Below, in pieces: positions 8,112-17,523 of a DNA stretch of 64,000 nucleotides. The stretch is taken from contig JAFSGP010000016.1 of the NCBI GenBank assembly GCA_017440755.1, positions 1-64,000 on the forward strand, in the 5' to 3' direction. A program made the translations under genes and the position numbers. How positions within the stretch are numbered: the first letter of the stretch is position 1; every line of letters starts with the position of its first letter. The notes below the pieces were generated by a model. The model was given only the letters and a program-made list of their open reading frames with translations. It was not told the origin of the DNA and did not search any database. Source of the stretch: Clostridia bacterium (GTDB taxonomy: Bacteria > Bacillota > Clostridia > Oscillospirales > Acutalibacteraceae).

Positions 8112-9101
8112 ATGCGAAAGAATATATACCGCAAACGAAAGAAAAAACCAATACTGCTGATATTGCTTGCCTGCCTGCTGGCCATTGCGCTGGCTATCGG
8201 TGTGGTGCTGTGGGGGCTGTCCCACCGCGACACCCCGCCTGACAGCGGCTCCACAGGGGACGTATCTGCAGAATCCGTCACCACCACAAGGCGCACCCTG
8301 CCGGTGAGCTTTATTGACAACAACACCTTCTCCCCCTACGTCATTCTATACGATGCCACCGAGGAGGAGGTGCTGTACCAAAAGCAGGCGGACGTCAAAT
8401 GCTATCCCGCCAGCCTGACCAAGCTGATGACCGCCATCGTTGCCGTGGAGCACGCGGCGGCGGATACGGTATTCACCGTGGGTGACGAGGTGCATATGAT
8501 TGACCCCGGCTCCAGCCGGGCCTATCTGACGGTGGGCACGCGGCTGTCCCTGAGCCATCTGCTGCAGGCACTGCTGCTCCCCTCCGGCAACGATGCCGCC
8601 TACGTGGCAGCGGTTGGCGTGGGGCGGCTTATCGCCGGCAACGAAACCCTGAGCAACAGCGAAGCGCTTGCCTTGTTTGTGAAAAAAATGAACGAGAAAG
8701 CCGCCGCTCTGGGGTGTAAAGGTACTCACTTTGCCAACCCTGACGGCATTCATCGGGACGACCACTACACCACCGCCGCCGATATGCTGAAGATCAGCGT
8801 GGCCGCGCTGGACTATCCGCTCATCGCAGAGACGGTGCGTATGCCGGAGTCCCACGTCACTCTTCTGAGCGGACAGACGGTCAACTGGCACAACACCAAT
8901 AAATTGGTGCAGACCGATACCATCTACACCTACGACGGTATCATCGGACTCAAGACCGGCTCCACCGACCAGGCGGGCTACTGCCTCGCCGCCGGTGCCA
9001 CCCGCGACGGCAAGACCTCTCTGGTCATCGTCATGGGCGCCGGACAGGAAAGCAACCGCTTCGACGACTCCGCCGGTCTGCTGGATTTGAGCTTTCAGTA
9101 A
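8112..9101 (+). CDS. D-alanyl-D-alanine carboxypeptidase, peptidase S11
   Basis: This enzyme trims the terminal D-Ala from peptidoglycan stem peptides. The three S11 motifs are present in order: SLTK (SxxK), SGND (SxN) and KTGS. A single N-terminal membrane segment (about 13-37) would place the domain outside the cell. At 329 residues it lacks the usual C-terminal beta domain of PBP5-type enzymes, like the short DacF-like proteins. It has an AAGGAAG site. It follows spoIID on the same strand, so spore-wall remodelling is plausible. Its transcript ends at a strong terminator. Confidence 0.92.
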   Translation: MRKNIYRKRKKKPILLILLACLLAIALAIGVVLWGLSHRDTPPDSGSTGDVSAESVTTTRRTLPVSFIDNNTFSPYVILYDATEEEVLYQKQADVKCYPASLTKLMTAIVAVEHAAADTVFTVGDEVHMIDPGSSRAYLTVGTRLSLSHLLQALLLPSGNDAAYVAAVGVGRLIAGNETLSNSEALALFVKKMNEKAAALGCKGTHFANPDGIHRDDHYTTAADMLKISVAALDYPLIAETVRMPESHVTLLSGQTVNWHNTNKLVQTDTIYTYDGIIGLKTGSTDQAGYCLAAGATRDGKTSLVIVMGAGQESNRFDDSAGLLDLSFQ

Positions 9102-9128
9102 AAAAAGCCGCTTCAAAGCGGCTTTTTT
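9101..9128 (+). terminator. Terminator after the carboxypeptidase gene
   Basis: A GCCGCTT / AAGCGGC stem extended by A-T pairs, with a T-run from 9123, starts at the stop codon of the carboxypeptidase gene. Confidence 0.9.
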
Positions 9129-9180
9129 CTTTTTCCCCTCTTTACAAATTCTTACATCTGTGCTACAATACCACCCAAGA

Positions 9181-9286
9181 TACAGAGTAAATCGGCAAGC
9201 GTTAAGTGTCGACCGAACGGGGAGTTGTCGGTCGGACGAAAGAGAGCCTCGGCTCTTTGCGGTTTGTCGGTTGCATCCCGCTGTGA
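9181..9286 (+). promoter_or_regulatory. Tetrahydrofolate (THF) riboswitch aptamer
   Basis: The conserved THF riboswitch features appear in order: CAGAGTAAATC, GCGTTAAGTGT, GGGGAGTTGTCGGTCGGACG, a short hairpin, then GGTTTGTCGGTTGCATCCCG. ACAG (9182-9185) and CTGT (9281-9284) can close helix P1. The class is known mainly from Clostridia and Lactobacillales upstream of folT and folate genes, matching the folT gene that follows. Bound reduced folate would lower FolT production. Confidence 0.9.
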
Positions 9287-9296
9287 CAGGCCATAG

Positions 9297-9348
9297 AGAA
9301 ACCTCTTTATGGGTACAGCCTTATGCATTTCTGTACCGTAAAGGAGGT
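9297..9348 (+). promoter_or_regulatory. Riboswitch expression platform hiding the folT ribosome binding site
   Basis: AAACCTCTTTATGGGTACAG pairs with the later CTGTACC and TAAAGGAGGTTT, burying the folT Shine-Dalgarno AAAGGAGG in a long hairpin. A competing hairpin (CCATAGAG with CTCTTTATGG) just upstream would free it. The layout points to control at translation; which fold the ligand favours is inferred. Confidence 0.7.
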
Positions 9349-9356
9349 TTATTTTT

Positions 9357-10085
9357 ATGTCAAAAAATCCGTCTTCCCCCCTGTCCGCCGCCTACTGGCG
9401 TGAGGCGGCAGGCAACCTGAAGAACACCCGTATGCTGGCTCTCGCCGCCTTTGTCATTGCCCTGCGGGCGGTCTGCAAAATGCTGGAGATTCCGTTGGCA
9501 CCGGGGCTCAACATCAACGTGGCCGCCTTTTTTAATTCCATCGGCGCGATGGTATATGGTCCCGTGGTAGGTTTGGTGGGTGCCATCGTCAGCGACCCGC
9601 TGGGCTACCTGCTCCACCCCGACGGCCCCTATTTCCTGCCCTTCATGCTGGTGGATATGAGCAGCTCCTTCCTGTTTGGTTTGTTCTTCTGGAAGCGCCC
9701 CCTGACCGTGGGTCGTACGTTGACGGCAAAATTCACCGTTAATATGGTGAGCAACGTGGCGCTTACCTCGGTGATTATGAAATGGTACTATCTGGTTTTT
9801 TACGGCGTGGAAAAAGCCGAGGCATACAACCTCATCAACCTCACCCGCATTGTGAAAAATCTGGTGATGTTCCCCATCGAGGCTATCCTCATCGCGGTGG
9901 TGTTAGGTGCTGCCGCCCCTGCCCTGTACAGCCTGCGCATGCTGCCGGAAAAGCCCAACCTTAAGCTGAAGCCCCGCCACTACGTCATGGTGGCGCTGCT
10001 CACCCTGTTGGCGGTGGGGTTGGTGCTGTTTTACGTGTTTTTCCTCAAAGATTTTGTTAAAGCTCATAACATCAAGCTGTTTTAA
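9357..10085 (+). CDS. folT: FolT, folate-specific S component of an ECF transporter
   Basis: FolT binds folate in the membrane and works with the shared EcfA-EcfA'-EcfT energising module, which is not in this window. The 242-residue protein has about six hydrophobic segments. It contains the family signature around LEIPLAPGLNINVAAFFNSI and the GPVVGLVGAIVSDPLGYLL segment seen in FolT/QueT-type S components. The THF riboswitch directly upstream independently supports folate as substrate. The transcript ends at the shared hairpin at 10108. Confidence 0.93.
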   Translation: MSKNPSSPLSAAYWREAAGNLKNTRMLALAAFVIALRAVCKMLEIPLAPGLNINVAAFFNSIGAMVYGPVVGLVGAIVSDPLGYLLHPDGPYFLPFMLVDMSSSFLFGLFFWKRPLTVGRTLTAKFTVNMVSNVALTSVIMKWYYLVFYGVEKAEAYNLINLTRIVKNLVMFPIEAILIAVVLGAAAPALYSLRMLPEKPNLKLKPRHYVMVALLTLLAVGLVLFYVFFLKDFVKAHNIKLF

Positions 10086-10107
10086 GCAGCTTGAGCTCCA
10101 CAAAAGG

Positions 10108-10137
10108 AAAGAGCCGATGCTATCGCATCGGCTCTTT
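10108..10137. terminator. Bidirectional terminator between folT and mrp
   Basis: A 13-bp stem (AAAGAGCCGATGC / GCATCGGCTCTTT) with a TATC loop sits between two convergent genes, A-rich on one side and T-rich on the other, so it can serve both. Confidence 0.85.
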
Positions 10138-10145
10138 CTGTTTTC

Positions 10146-10967
10146 TTATTTCAGCAAGGCTTCTACTGCATCCACGGCGGGGGTCAGCTCGTCGCATACC
10201 ACCCGCTCGATTTCGCCGCTGTCGCACAGCGCTGCCACGTTGGCGTCCATCGGCAGCTTTGCCAGCACAGGCAGACCCATCTCGGCGGCAGCACGCTCCA
10301 GACCCAGCCCGTCACCGAACAGAGGAATTACCTTGCCGCAATCGGGACACTTGACACTACTCATATTCTCCACAAAGCCCAACACGGGGATATTGAGCAT
10401 ATCCGCCATCTTATGCGCCTTGCTCACCACCATCTGCACCAGAGACTGGGGGGTGGTGACAATCACGTTGCCGTCCAGCGGAATGCTCTGGTACACCGTC
10501 AGCGGCACGTCGCCGGTGCCGGGAGGCATGTCGATGAACAGCACGTCCAGCTCGCCCCACACCACGTCGGTCCAGAACTGGGTAACCGCTCCCGCTACCA
10601 CGGGACCGCGCCACACCACAGGCTGATTTTCATCCTCCAGCAGCAGGTTAATAGACATCACCTTGATGTTCATGTGGGTCTCCTCAGGGAGGATACCCAA
10701 CTCGCTGCCCTGCGCCTTGCGGGTGATGCCGAAAGCCTTGGGAATGGACGGACCGGTGATATCCGCGTCCAGAACGCCCACCTTATAGCCGCGGCGCGCC
10801 ATCATCACCGCCAGCATCGCGGTAACGGAGGATTTACCTACGCCGCCTTTACCGCTGCTAACCGCTACCACCTTTTTGATTTGGCTGTACTGGTTCAGTT
10901 TTGCATGCAAATCCTGCTCACTGCCGCATTTCTGTCCGCAGGAGCTACAATCGTGATTACAACCCAT
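10146..10967 (-). CDS. mrp: Mrp/NBP35-family ATPase, iron-sulfur carrier
   Basis: Members of this family carry and transfer Fe-S clusters. The 273-residue protein has a P-loop of the deviant type (SGKGGVGKSS, about 38-47), DADITGPSIP, and the CPDCG motif expected to hold a bridging cluster. The extra N-terminal cysteines (CNHDCSSCGQKC) recall Nbp35-type proteins. It starts after a GGAGAG site. It lies 15 bp downstream of ywlG and is probably cotranscribed with it. Confidence 0.93.
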   Translation of the reverse strand: MGCNHDCSSCGQKCGSEQDLHAKLNQYSQIKKVVAVSSGKGGVGKSSVTAMLAVMMARRGYKVGVLDADITGPSIPKAFGITRKAQGSELGILPEETHMNIKVMSINLLLEDENQPVVWRGPVVAGAVTQFWTDVVWGELDVLFIDMPPGTGDVPLTVYQSIPLDGNVIVTTPQSLVQMVVSKAHKMADMLNIPVLGFVENMSSVKCPDCGKVIPLFGDGLGLERAAAEMGLPVLAKLPMDANVAALCDSGEIERVVCDELTPAVDAVEALLK

Positions 10968-10982
10968 AGTTATTCTCTCCTT

Positions 10983-11534
10983 TTACAGTAATTCCTCGTT
11001 ATACACCGCACGGCAACCGCCCACAAACTTAGGACGGGTACGGGCGCACAGCAGCCGCGCCTCGCCGATGCGGTCCACACTCAGGCGGACAGGCACTGCC
11101 ACCTCCTGCAGGTGCATACCAATGAGGGTGCCTCCAATATCCAAGCCCGCCTGCGCCACCACGTGCTCCACCGCCACGGGGTCGGTCATCCGCTGCCACA
11201 CGGTGGTGGCAAAGGAGCCGCCCGCCTTGGGCTGCGGCATCACGTTGACGATGGGCCAGCCGTTGCGCTTTGCCACCGCCCGCTCCACGATAAGGGCGCG
11301 GTTGAGATGCTCACAGCACTGGGCCGCCAGTGCAACGCCCTTTTCTGCCAGCACGGGCAGCAGGGCATCCACAATAGCCGCCGCCGTGTCCACGCTGGAG
11401 GCGGTACCGATTTTCTGCCCCGTCACCTCGCTGGAGGAGCAACCCACCACCAGCAGGTCGCCCGCCTGTAGCTTGGCAACCGCCAGCAGCTCGCTCGCCG
11501 CGGTGGTCACCTGTTCCTTTATCGCATTCAGCAT
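10983..11534 (-). CDS. ywlG: UPF0340/TIGR01440 family protein (YwlG-like)
   Basis: The 183-residue protein matches the conserved YwlG family: LLVVGCSSSEVTGQKIG near the start, AAQCCEHLNRALIVER in the middle and VRLSVDRIGEARLLCARTRP near the end. The function is unknown. The ATG at 11534 is spaced eight bases from AAGGAG; an upstream GTG overlaps that site. It lies in a run of minus-strand genes between the DUF2461 gene and mrp. Confidence 0.9.
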   Translation of the reverse strand: MLNAIKEQVTTAASELLAVAKLQAGDLLVVGCSSSEVTGQKIGTASSVDTAAAIVDALLPVLAEKGVALAAQCCEHLNRALIVERAVAKRNGWPIVNVMPQPKAGGSFATTVWQRMTDPVAVEHVVAQAGLDIGGTLIGMHLQEVAVPVRLSVDRIGEARLLCARTRPKFVGGCRAVYNEELL

Positions 11535-11546
11535 ATGTCTCACTCC

Positions 11547-12230
11547 TTATACTTCTCTTACACCAACGACTTCTTCCACCGCCTCCATCAGCAGATGGTA
11601 CAGCGGCGTCAGCGCCTCATACCCCGCCAACAGACGGGCGGGCAGACCGCTGTCCGCCACAAAAGAGGGCGCCTCGCTCCGCCACGCGGCAATGCTCTTG
11701 GCATCGTAAAAGGGACGCAGCAGCGGGGAGGTTTCCTCCGTGCTGCGGGGCTTGGCATAGGGCTGACCGCCCAGCGTGAAGCCCCCGTCCAGCGCCCGCT
11801 GCACCGCCGCCTCCGCACGCGGAATATCCGCCTCAATGCGGTGGCGCAGTGCCTTCATAATCGCGGGGGTGGCGCTGTAAAAGCCCAGTCCCCACTCCGC
11901 ACGCGCCATGGAAAAATCCAGATAAAAGGCAGGCACACACCAGTTCCACGCCCGCTTGTCCCGCATAAAGGTAATCCACATATTCTCCCGATACATCGAC
12001 TTATCGTGGGTGAAGCGGTTATCCCGCCGCACGCGGCTGACGTTGCCGCCCAACAGCGGGTCCACAGCCAGCATGGTGGGGGTCATATCCGCCACCAGCT
12101 GCCGCAGCGGCTGAACCACCCCCGCCTTGATAGCGGGCTTATGTTCTTCGTAAAAGCTCTTGCTGTCCTGAAAGCGATTTTCCGCCAGCAGGAACATCAT
12201 ATCGGCAGAAATGCCGTTAAACTCAGCCAT
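11547..12230 (-). CDS. DUF2461 family protein
   Basis: The 227-residue protein matches DUF2461 (TIGR02453): FYEEHK near the start, RVRRDNRFTHDKSMYRENMW in the centre and a following WCVPAFYLDF segment. The function is unknown. Its start overlaps the end of the EamA transporter gene by 8 bp, so translation is probably coupled. A GGAG site precedes the ATG. Confidence 0.85.
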   Translation of the reverse strand: MAEFNGISADMMFLLAENRFQDSKSFYEEHKPAIKAGVVQPLRQLVADMTPTMLAVDPLLGGNVSRVRRDNRFTHDKSMYRENMWITFMRDKRAWNWCVPAFYLDFSMARAEWGLGFYSATPAIMKALRHRIEADIPRAEAAVQRALDGGFTLGGQPYAKPRSTEETSPLLRPFYDAKSIAAWRSEAPSFVADSGLPARLLAGYEALTPLYHLLMEAVEEVVGVREV

Positions 12231-13140
12231 GTTTACTCTCCTTCTTCACAGGGGTAGGCAACTGGGTAATAATAATCGCCATAAACATCAGCCCACAGCC
12301 GATCCATTCGGGAACGGACAACCGGTCCCCCAATAGAATCGCTCCCGCCAGCACCGCAAACACCGACTCAAGGCTCATCAGCAGGGACGCCACCGTGGGG
12401 TGGGTATCCCGCTGAGCGATAATCTGCAGGGTGTATGCCACCCCGCTGGACATGAGACCCGCATACACCAGCGGTAGCCAGTTATCCGCCATCGCGGTCA
12501 GGGAGGGCTGCTCAAAGATAAACATCAGGGGGATATTCAGCACACCCACCGTGAGGAACTGAATGCAGGACAGGCGCACCCCGTCCACCTGCGGTGCAAA
12601 GTAGGCTACCAGCAAAATCTGTATGGAAAAGAGCAAGGCGCAGATAAGCAGCAGGATATCCCCCGTCGCGATGCCGCCTCCCTCCGGTGCGCACAGCAGA
12701 TACAGCCCGCTCACGGCGGGAGCTACGCCCAGCCAGTTGAGCCAGGTGGTCTTTTTGCCGATGAACATACCGATGAGCGGCACCAGAACAATGTATAGCG
12801 CCGTGACAAAGCCACCCTTACCCACCGTGGTGGTGAGCAAGCCCAGCTGCTGCATATTGGTGGCGGCAAACAGCGCCGCACCGCAGCAGATACCGGCAAT
12901 CCACAGCTTTTTCCGCTGGGCTCTGTCCACACAAGGGTGACTGAGCCCCAGTCGGTCCAGCAGCGGAATCGCCGCTAACAATCCTCCGCAACCGATAAAG
13001 GAACGCACACCGTTAAAGGTGAGCGCGCCCAGCGCCGCGCCGCCACTTTTCTGCGCCACGAAAGCGATGCCCCAGATAAAGGCGGTCAGCAGTAACAGTA
13101 GATTGCCCCGCAGTGCAGGGGATATGCCGTGTTTATTCAT
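12223..13140 (-). CDS. DMT-superfamily (EamA) transporter
   Basis: A 305-residue membrane protein with ten hydrophobic segments arranged as two EamA repeats. The first begins with LLLLLTAFIWGIAFVAQK, the second ends with GAILLGDRLSVPEWIGCGLM. EamA proteins export or import small metabolites such as amino acids or purines; the substrate cannot be told from sequence. An AAGGAG site precedes the ATG. It appears to be first in a transcript with DUF2461, ywlG and mrp. Confidence 0.9.
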   Translation of the reverse strand: MNKHGISPALRGNLLLLLTAFIWGIAFVAQKSGGAALGALTFNGVRSFIGCGGLLAAIPLLDRLGLSHPCVDRAQRKKLWIAGICCGAALFAATNMQQLGLLTTTVGKGGFVTALYIVLVPLIGMFIGKKTTWLNWLGVAPAVSGLYLLCAPEGGGIATGDILLLICALLFSIQILLVAYFAPQVDGVRLSCIQFLTVGVLNIPLMFIFEQPSLTAMADNWLPLVYAGLMSSGVAYTLQIIAQRDTHPTVASLLMSLESVFAVLAGAILLGDRLSVPEWIGCGLMFMAIIITQLPTPVKKESKHG

Positions 13141-13224
13141 AGCGAGGCTCCTTTTTCACATCATCGTCTTATTATAATCCTGTCCACCGCAAAATGCAAG
13201 CCCAAACAGCGGTTTTTCCAACCA

Positions 13225-14034
13225 TTATGCCCTATAATGCGAAGGCGGGTGTCCGTAATGGGCGGTGAAGCAGCGGGTGAAATAATTGGCGTCTGCAAAG
13301 CCGCAGCGGGCGGCAATCTCCCCCACCCCGCCTTCGTTTTGCTTAAGCATGCGATACGCCCGCTCCAGGCGACATATCCGCAGATAGACAACGGGCGACA
13401 ATCCCGTAGCCCGCTTAAACTTGCGGCAGAAATGGGCAGCAGTATAGCCAAATCGGCGGCTGAGAGAGGCCACCGACAATTCCTGCGGATAATTCTCCTC
13501 CATATACCGGGCGGCATTGCGCATATCATCGTCCCGCATACCCAATCCCGCACCCACCAGATGCTTATCCACAATCAGGTGCAACAGAATATAAATATCC
13601 GACACCGCCACCAGCGAATCCGGCTTCAGTTCCCAGCAAAGGCGGTGAATCGTCGCCAGTATCTCCGGGTCCTCGGTCACCGAAGCCATGGTGGTCTGCC
13701 CCTCGAAAAGAGGCGGTAAAATGGCGCGGCACACGTCGGTTTCGTTGTAAAAATAGCGCAGGTCGAAGAGCAACACGTCGTAGGTCACCGCCTCCGCCGC
13801 GCGGGCATGGTGGACGGTGCGCGGCGGTACAAACAGCGCCTGCCCCGCCTGCAATATTCCCTTTTCGCCGCCGCGGACGTAGGACAACGCTCCCTCGCGG
13901 ACATAAAAAACTTCCATATGCTCGTGCCAATGCATAGGGAAGCACTCGGCGGCAGCCGCATACTGAAAACGATGGCTCTTAATGGCGCCGGCGCTGTATA
14001 TAATCGGTGTCAAATCCTTTTTTGCAGTCTGCAT
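13225..14034 (-). CDS. AraC-family regulator with cupin sensor domain
   Basis: The 269-residue protein has an AraC-type cupin (about 15-105, including CFPMHWHEHMEVFYV and a PPRTVHHA turn). A C-terminal double helix-turn-helix follows (about 165-265), ending with AARCGFADANYFTRCFTAHY and the common HPPSHYR close. ATG 14034 is chosen for its GAGG site. It is divergent from the oxidoreductase gene at 14148 and most likely controls it in response to a sugar-like ligand. Confidence 0.9.
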   Translation of the reverse strand: MQTAKKDLTPIIYSAGAIKSHRFQYAAAAECFPMHWHEHMEVFYVREGALSYVRGGEKGILQAGQALFVPPRTVHHARAAEAVTYDVLLFDLRYFYNETDVCRAILPPLFEGQTTMASVTEDPEILATIHRLCWELKPDSLVAVSDIYILLHLIVDKHLVGAGLGMRDDDMRNAARYMEENYPQELSVASLSRRFGYTAAHFCRKFKRATGLSPVVYLRICRLERAYRMLKQNEGGVGEIAARCGFADANYFTRCFTAHYGHPPSHYRA

Positions 14035-14147
14035 ACTATCCTCGCAAATCAAATTTGTGCTAATTTTTGCGGTTTTTATTCTATTATCCGCACCGTTTTT
14101 ATGCTATCATAGATTTACAAAATTTGCAAGTCCAAGGAGGACCTCCT

Positions 14148-15443
14148 ATGAAAAAATTATCCGTTATCATCGTTGGCGCCGGCGGGCGCGCCCACGACTA
14201 TTCCCAACACATCAAAAAATACAGCGACCGTTTCACCGTGGTGGGTGTTGCCGACCCCATTTCCGCCTACCGCAATGACCTGCGTGATATGTTCAATATA
14301 CCGGAGGAAAACTGCTTCTCCGACTACCGAGAGATTTTGGCTCTACCGAAAATGGCAGACATTGCCCTCATCGCCACCATGGACGATATGCATATTGAGC
14401 CCGCTCTGATGGCCATCAACAAAGGGTATGACCTGCTACTGGAGAAGCCCATCGCTCAGTCGGCGGAGGACTGCATTGAGATTTGCCACGCCGCCAAAGC
14501 TAAGGGGGTTAAGGTGCTGGTTTGCCACGTGCTCCGCTATACCCCCTTCTACAACGCGGTGAAAAAAGCCGTTATGGACGGGCTCATCGGTGACGTGGTG
14601 TCGGTTATCGCCGTTGAGGGCGTAGGCAACCTGCATCACAGCCACAGCTACGTACGCGGCGACTGGAAGAACGAAAAAGCCTCCAACCCTATGCTGCTCG
14701 CCAAGTGCTGCCACGATCTGGACATTATTCAGTGGCTGCTGGATAAGCCCTGCGATAAAGTCTCTTCCTTCGGCAGCCTGACCTATTTCAAACCCGAAAA
14801 CGCACCCGCAGGCGCGCCTCTCCGCTGTATCGACACCGATTGCCCCGCGCGGGAGACCTGCTGCTACGACGTGAATAAATTGTACGTGGCGGAGGACGGG
14901 CCCGCCTTTATGCGGCGCATTGCCGGTCGCGGCTTCGGCAAGCACTATATCCCCACTACCGAAGAGGTGCTGAAGGGTCTGCGCAACACCAATTTCGGCG
15001 CCTGTGTATACCACGCGGGCAACGACGTGGTGGACCACCAGGTGGTCAACATGACCTTTGAGGGTGGTGTGACCGCCACCCTGACGATGAACCCCTTCAA
15101 CGAGGGCGGACGGTATATCCGTCTGTTCGGCACCAAAGGCGAACTGTATGCCAACGCTGCCGATACAGAAATTACCGTCTATTCCTTCGAAACAGGCGCG
15201 AAAACTATCCTGTCGGTGGAAAAAACAGAGGAAAGCATTATGGGTGGTCACGGCGGCGGTGACGGCGGTATCGTGTACGAGCTGTACCAGTATCTGGTGG
15301 GCGAATATAACGGCTACTGCGCCGCCGACATCGACATCTCGGTGCGCAACCACATCATCGGCTTCGCCGCGGAGAAAGCCCGCCGTGAGAACACCGTAGA
15401 GGATGTGCGAGAGTTTGCCGCACAACTGGGATTTGCGTATTAA
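14148..15443 (+). CDS. Gfo/Idh/MocA-family oxidoreductase
   Basis: These enzymes oxidise or reduce sugars, inositols or related compounds with NAD(P). The 431-residue protein has an N-terminal dinucleotide-binding motif (IIVGAGGRAHDYS), the family's EKP motif (LLLEKPIAQSAEDC) and a substrate domain with FGTKGELYA. A cysteine-rich insert (CIDTDCPARETCCYDV, about 222-237) is seen in a subset of the family. The start has a strong AAGGAGG. Substrate unknown; the divergent AraC gene suggests induction by a carbohydrate. Confidence 0.88.
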   Translation: MKKLSVIIVGAGGRAHDYSQHIKKYSDRFTVVGVADPISAYRNDLRDMFNIPEENCFSDYREILALPKMADIALIATMDDMHIEPALMAINKGYDLLLEKPIAQSAEDCIEICHAAKAKGVKVLVCHVLRYTPFYNAVKKAVMDGLIGDVVSVIAVEGVGNLHHSHSYVRGDWKNEKASNPMLLAKCCHDLDIIQWLLDKPCDKVSSFGSLTYFKPENAPAGAPLRCIDTDCPARETCCYDVNKLYVAEDGPAFMRRIAGRGFGKHYIPTTEEVLKGLRNTNFGACVYHAGNDVVDHQVVNMTFEGGVTATLTMNPFNEGGRYIRLFGTKGELYANAADTEITVYSFETGAKTILSVEKTEESIMGGHGGGDGGIVYELYQYLVGEYNGYCAADIDISVRNHIIGFAAEKARRENTVEDVREFAAQLGFAY

Positions 15444-15453
15444 GATATACATG

Positions 15454-15488
15454 AAAAGGCTCCTGCGAACCACTCGCAGGAGCCTTTT
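15454..15488. terminator. Bidirectional terminator
   Basis: A 15-bp perfect stem (AAAAGGCTCCTGCGA / TCGCAGGAGCCTTTT) lies between the oxidoreductase gene and the convergent mntP gene and can end both transcripts. Confidence 0.9.
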
Positions 15489-15498
15489 TCTTATACCG

Positions 15499-16059
15499 TT
15501 ATGCAAGTAACCCTTCCAGCAGGATTTTCAGTCCGATGAGTATCAGCACGGTGCCGCCGACCCGCTCCGCTACCTTGCCGTAGCGATTACCGACCAGACT
15601 ACCCAGCCACACCGCCACCGCAGACACCGCAAAGGTGATAGCCGCAATGACCGACACCGACAGCAGAAGCTCGTAGAGCGGCAGTTCCAAGAAGGATACG
15701 CCCGTCACCATCGCATCGATGCTGGTGGCAACCGCCAGCGGCAGCATCACCCGAGGGGAAAAGGAACAGCTCTCGCAGCCCTCCTCTTCTCCGAAGGATT
15801 CCCGCAGCATATTGGCACCCACCAACAGCAACAGACCAAAAGAGACCCAATGGGCATAGCTGTCTATCAAGATGGAGAAGGTGCGTCCCAGTCCATAACC
15901 AATAGCGGGCATAACTCCCTGAAATATACCAAAATACAAGCCCGCAATCAAGCAATGGCGAAGTCGCACCTTGCCAACCGCCAAGCCTTTACACATAGAC
16001 ACGGCGGCGGCGTCCATTGCCAAGCCAAATCCAATGGCAATTGCATTTAACCACTCCAC
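15499..16059 (-). CDS. mntP: MntP-type manganese efflux pump
   Basis: MntP proteins expel excess Mn(II). The 186-residue protein has six hydrophobic segments and the paired signature: AIGFGLAMDAAAVSMCKGL in the first half and ATSIDAMVTGVSFLEL in the second, both with the conserved aspartates. No yybP-ykoY manganese riboswitch fits in the short space upstream. It lies 52 bp after cysS on the same strand and may be read from the cysE-cysS transcript. Confidence 0.9.
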   Translation of the reverse strand: MEWLNAIAIGFGLAMDAAAVSMCKGLAVGKVRLRHCLIAGLYFGIFQGVMPAIGYGLGRTFSILIDSYAHWVSFGLLLLVGANMLRESFGEEEGCESCSFSPRVMLPLAVATSIDAMVTGVSFLELPLYELLLSVSVIAAITFAVSAVAVWLGSLVGNRYGKVAERVGGTVLILIGLKILLEGLLA

Positions 16060-16111
16060 GCAATCGGCTCCTTTTTCTGTCTCCTTGTACTATATGTCCC
16101 GTGACACCGAC

Positions 16112-17503
16112 TTATGCCCGATGCCATTTGACACCCTGGGGGGTATCCTCCAGCACGATGTTCCGCGCCTTTAATTCGTCACGAATGCGGTCCGCCTCCG
16201 CCCAGTTTTTCTCTTTACGGGCGACAGCACGGGCGGCAATCAGCGCCTCAATCTCCTCGTCGTCCTCACCCGCCTGCTGCCGCTCGTAGCAGAAGCCCAG
16301 CACATCGGTCAACTCGTCAAACAGCGCCTTGCCCGCCAGAATCGTACCCTTGTTGGCAGAGGGCAGCACCACGTTGATATCCTTCACCAGCTCAAACAGC
16401 GCCGCAATACCGTCGGCGGTGTTCAGGTCGTCGTCCATCGCATCAATGAACTGCTGACGGCGCTTCTCCACCGCCTCAACAAAAGCGGCGTCCGCCTCGC
16501 CGTCTGCTGCATTCTGCAGGGCAAAATCCATGGCGTTCTTGCAGTTATACAAACGGTCCAGGGCGTTGATGCCCTGCTGGATAATCTCGGTGTTGTAGTT
16601 AATGGGGCTGCGATAGGAGGAGGAAATGAGGAAGAAACGAATCGCCTCATAGCCGTACTCCGCCGCCACGTCGCGAACGGTAAAGAAGTTGTTCAGCGAC
16701 TTGGACATCTTCTTATTGTCCACATTGATGTAGCCGTTGTGCATCCAGTAGCGGGCAAAGGGCACCCCGTTGCAGCACTCGCTCTGGGCAATCTCATTCT
16801 CATGGTGGGGGAATATCAGGTCCTGTCCGCCACCGTGAATGTCGATGCTCTCGCCCAGATAGCGGCGCGCCATAGCAGAGCACTCAATGTGCCAACCGGG
16901 GCGACCGTCGCTCCAGGGAGATTCCCAGCTGGGTTCGCCGGGCTTTGCCGCCTTCCACAGGGCAAAGTCCAGCGGATCCTCTTTCACCTCACCCACCGCA
17001 ATGCGAGCGCCGCTCTCCAAATCGTCCAACGGCTGGTGGGACAGTTTGCCGTACTCGTCAAAGCGGCGGGTGCGGAAGTACACGTCCCCGTTCTCTGCCA
17101 CGTAGGCATACCCTTTCTCAATGAGGGTTGCCACGATTTCCTGAATCATATCGATATTCTCGGTGGCCTTGGGATGGGTGGTAGCCTCCCGCACGCCCAG
17201 CCCCTTGGCATCCGTCCAGAACTCGGCGATATACTTCTCCGCCACCTCCTTGAAGGTGATGCCTTCCTCGTTGGCACGGCGGATAATCTTATCGTCGATG
17301 TCGGTGAAATTCTGCACGAAGTTCACCTCGTAGCCCCGCCATTCCAGATAGCGGCGCAGCACGTCAAAGACGCACAGCGGACGGGCATTACCGATGTGGA
17401 TAAAGTTATACACCGTGGGGCCGCAGGCGTACAGGCGAACCTTGCCCTCCTCGATGGGGATAAGCTCCTCTTTCTGTCGGGTGAGAGTATTATAAACACG
17501 CAT
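16112..17503 (-). CDS. cysS: Cysteinyl-tRNA synthetase
   Basis: CysS charges tRNA-Cys. The 463-residue protein has the zinc-ligand cysteine and HIGH-type motif at its start ([18 protein letters not shown]), the GWHIECSAM segment, the [10 protein letters not shown] zinc/adenosine region and [10 protein letters not shown] strong AGGAGG precedes the ATG. It follows cysE by 20 bp behind a Cys-type T-box, so synthesis of a cysteine precursor and its charging enzyme rise together when tRNA-Cys is uncharged. Confidence 0.97.
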   Translation of the reverse strand: MRVYNTLTRQKEELIPIEEGKVRLYACGPTVYNFIHIGNARPLCVFDVLRRYLEWRGYEVNFVQNFTDIDDKIIRRANEEGITFKEVAEKYIAEFWTDAKGLGVREATTHPKATENIDMIQEIVATLIEKGYAYVAENGDVYFRTRRFDEYGKLSHQPLDDLESGARIAVGEVKEDPLDFALWKAAKPGEPSWESPWSDGRPGWHIECSAMARRYLGESIDIHGGGQDLIFPHHENEIAQSECCNGVPFARYWMHNGYINVDNKKMSKSLNNFFTVRDVAAEYGYEAIRFFLISSSYRSPINYNTEIIQQGINALDRLYNCKNAMDFALQNAADGEADAAFVEAVEKRRQQFIDAMDDDLNTADGIAALFELVKDINVVLPSANKGTILAGKALFDELTDVLGFCYERQQAGEDDEEIEALIAARAVARKEKNWAEADRIRDELKARNIVLEDTPQGVKWHRA

Positions 17504-17523
17504 AATTCTGTTCCTCCTATGCT

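Noticed and set aside
16060..16111. Possible manganese riboswitch before mntP
   Set aside because: Only 52 bases separate mntP from cysS, too short for a yybP-ykoY element, and its motifs are absent.
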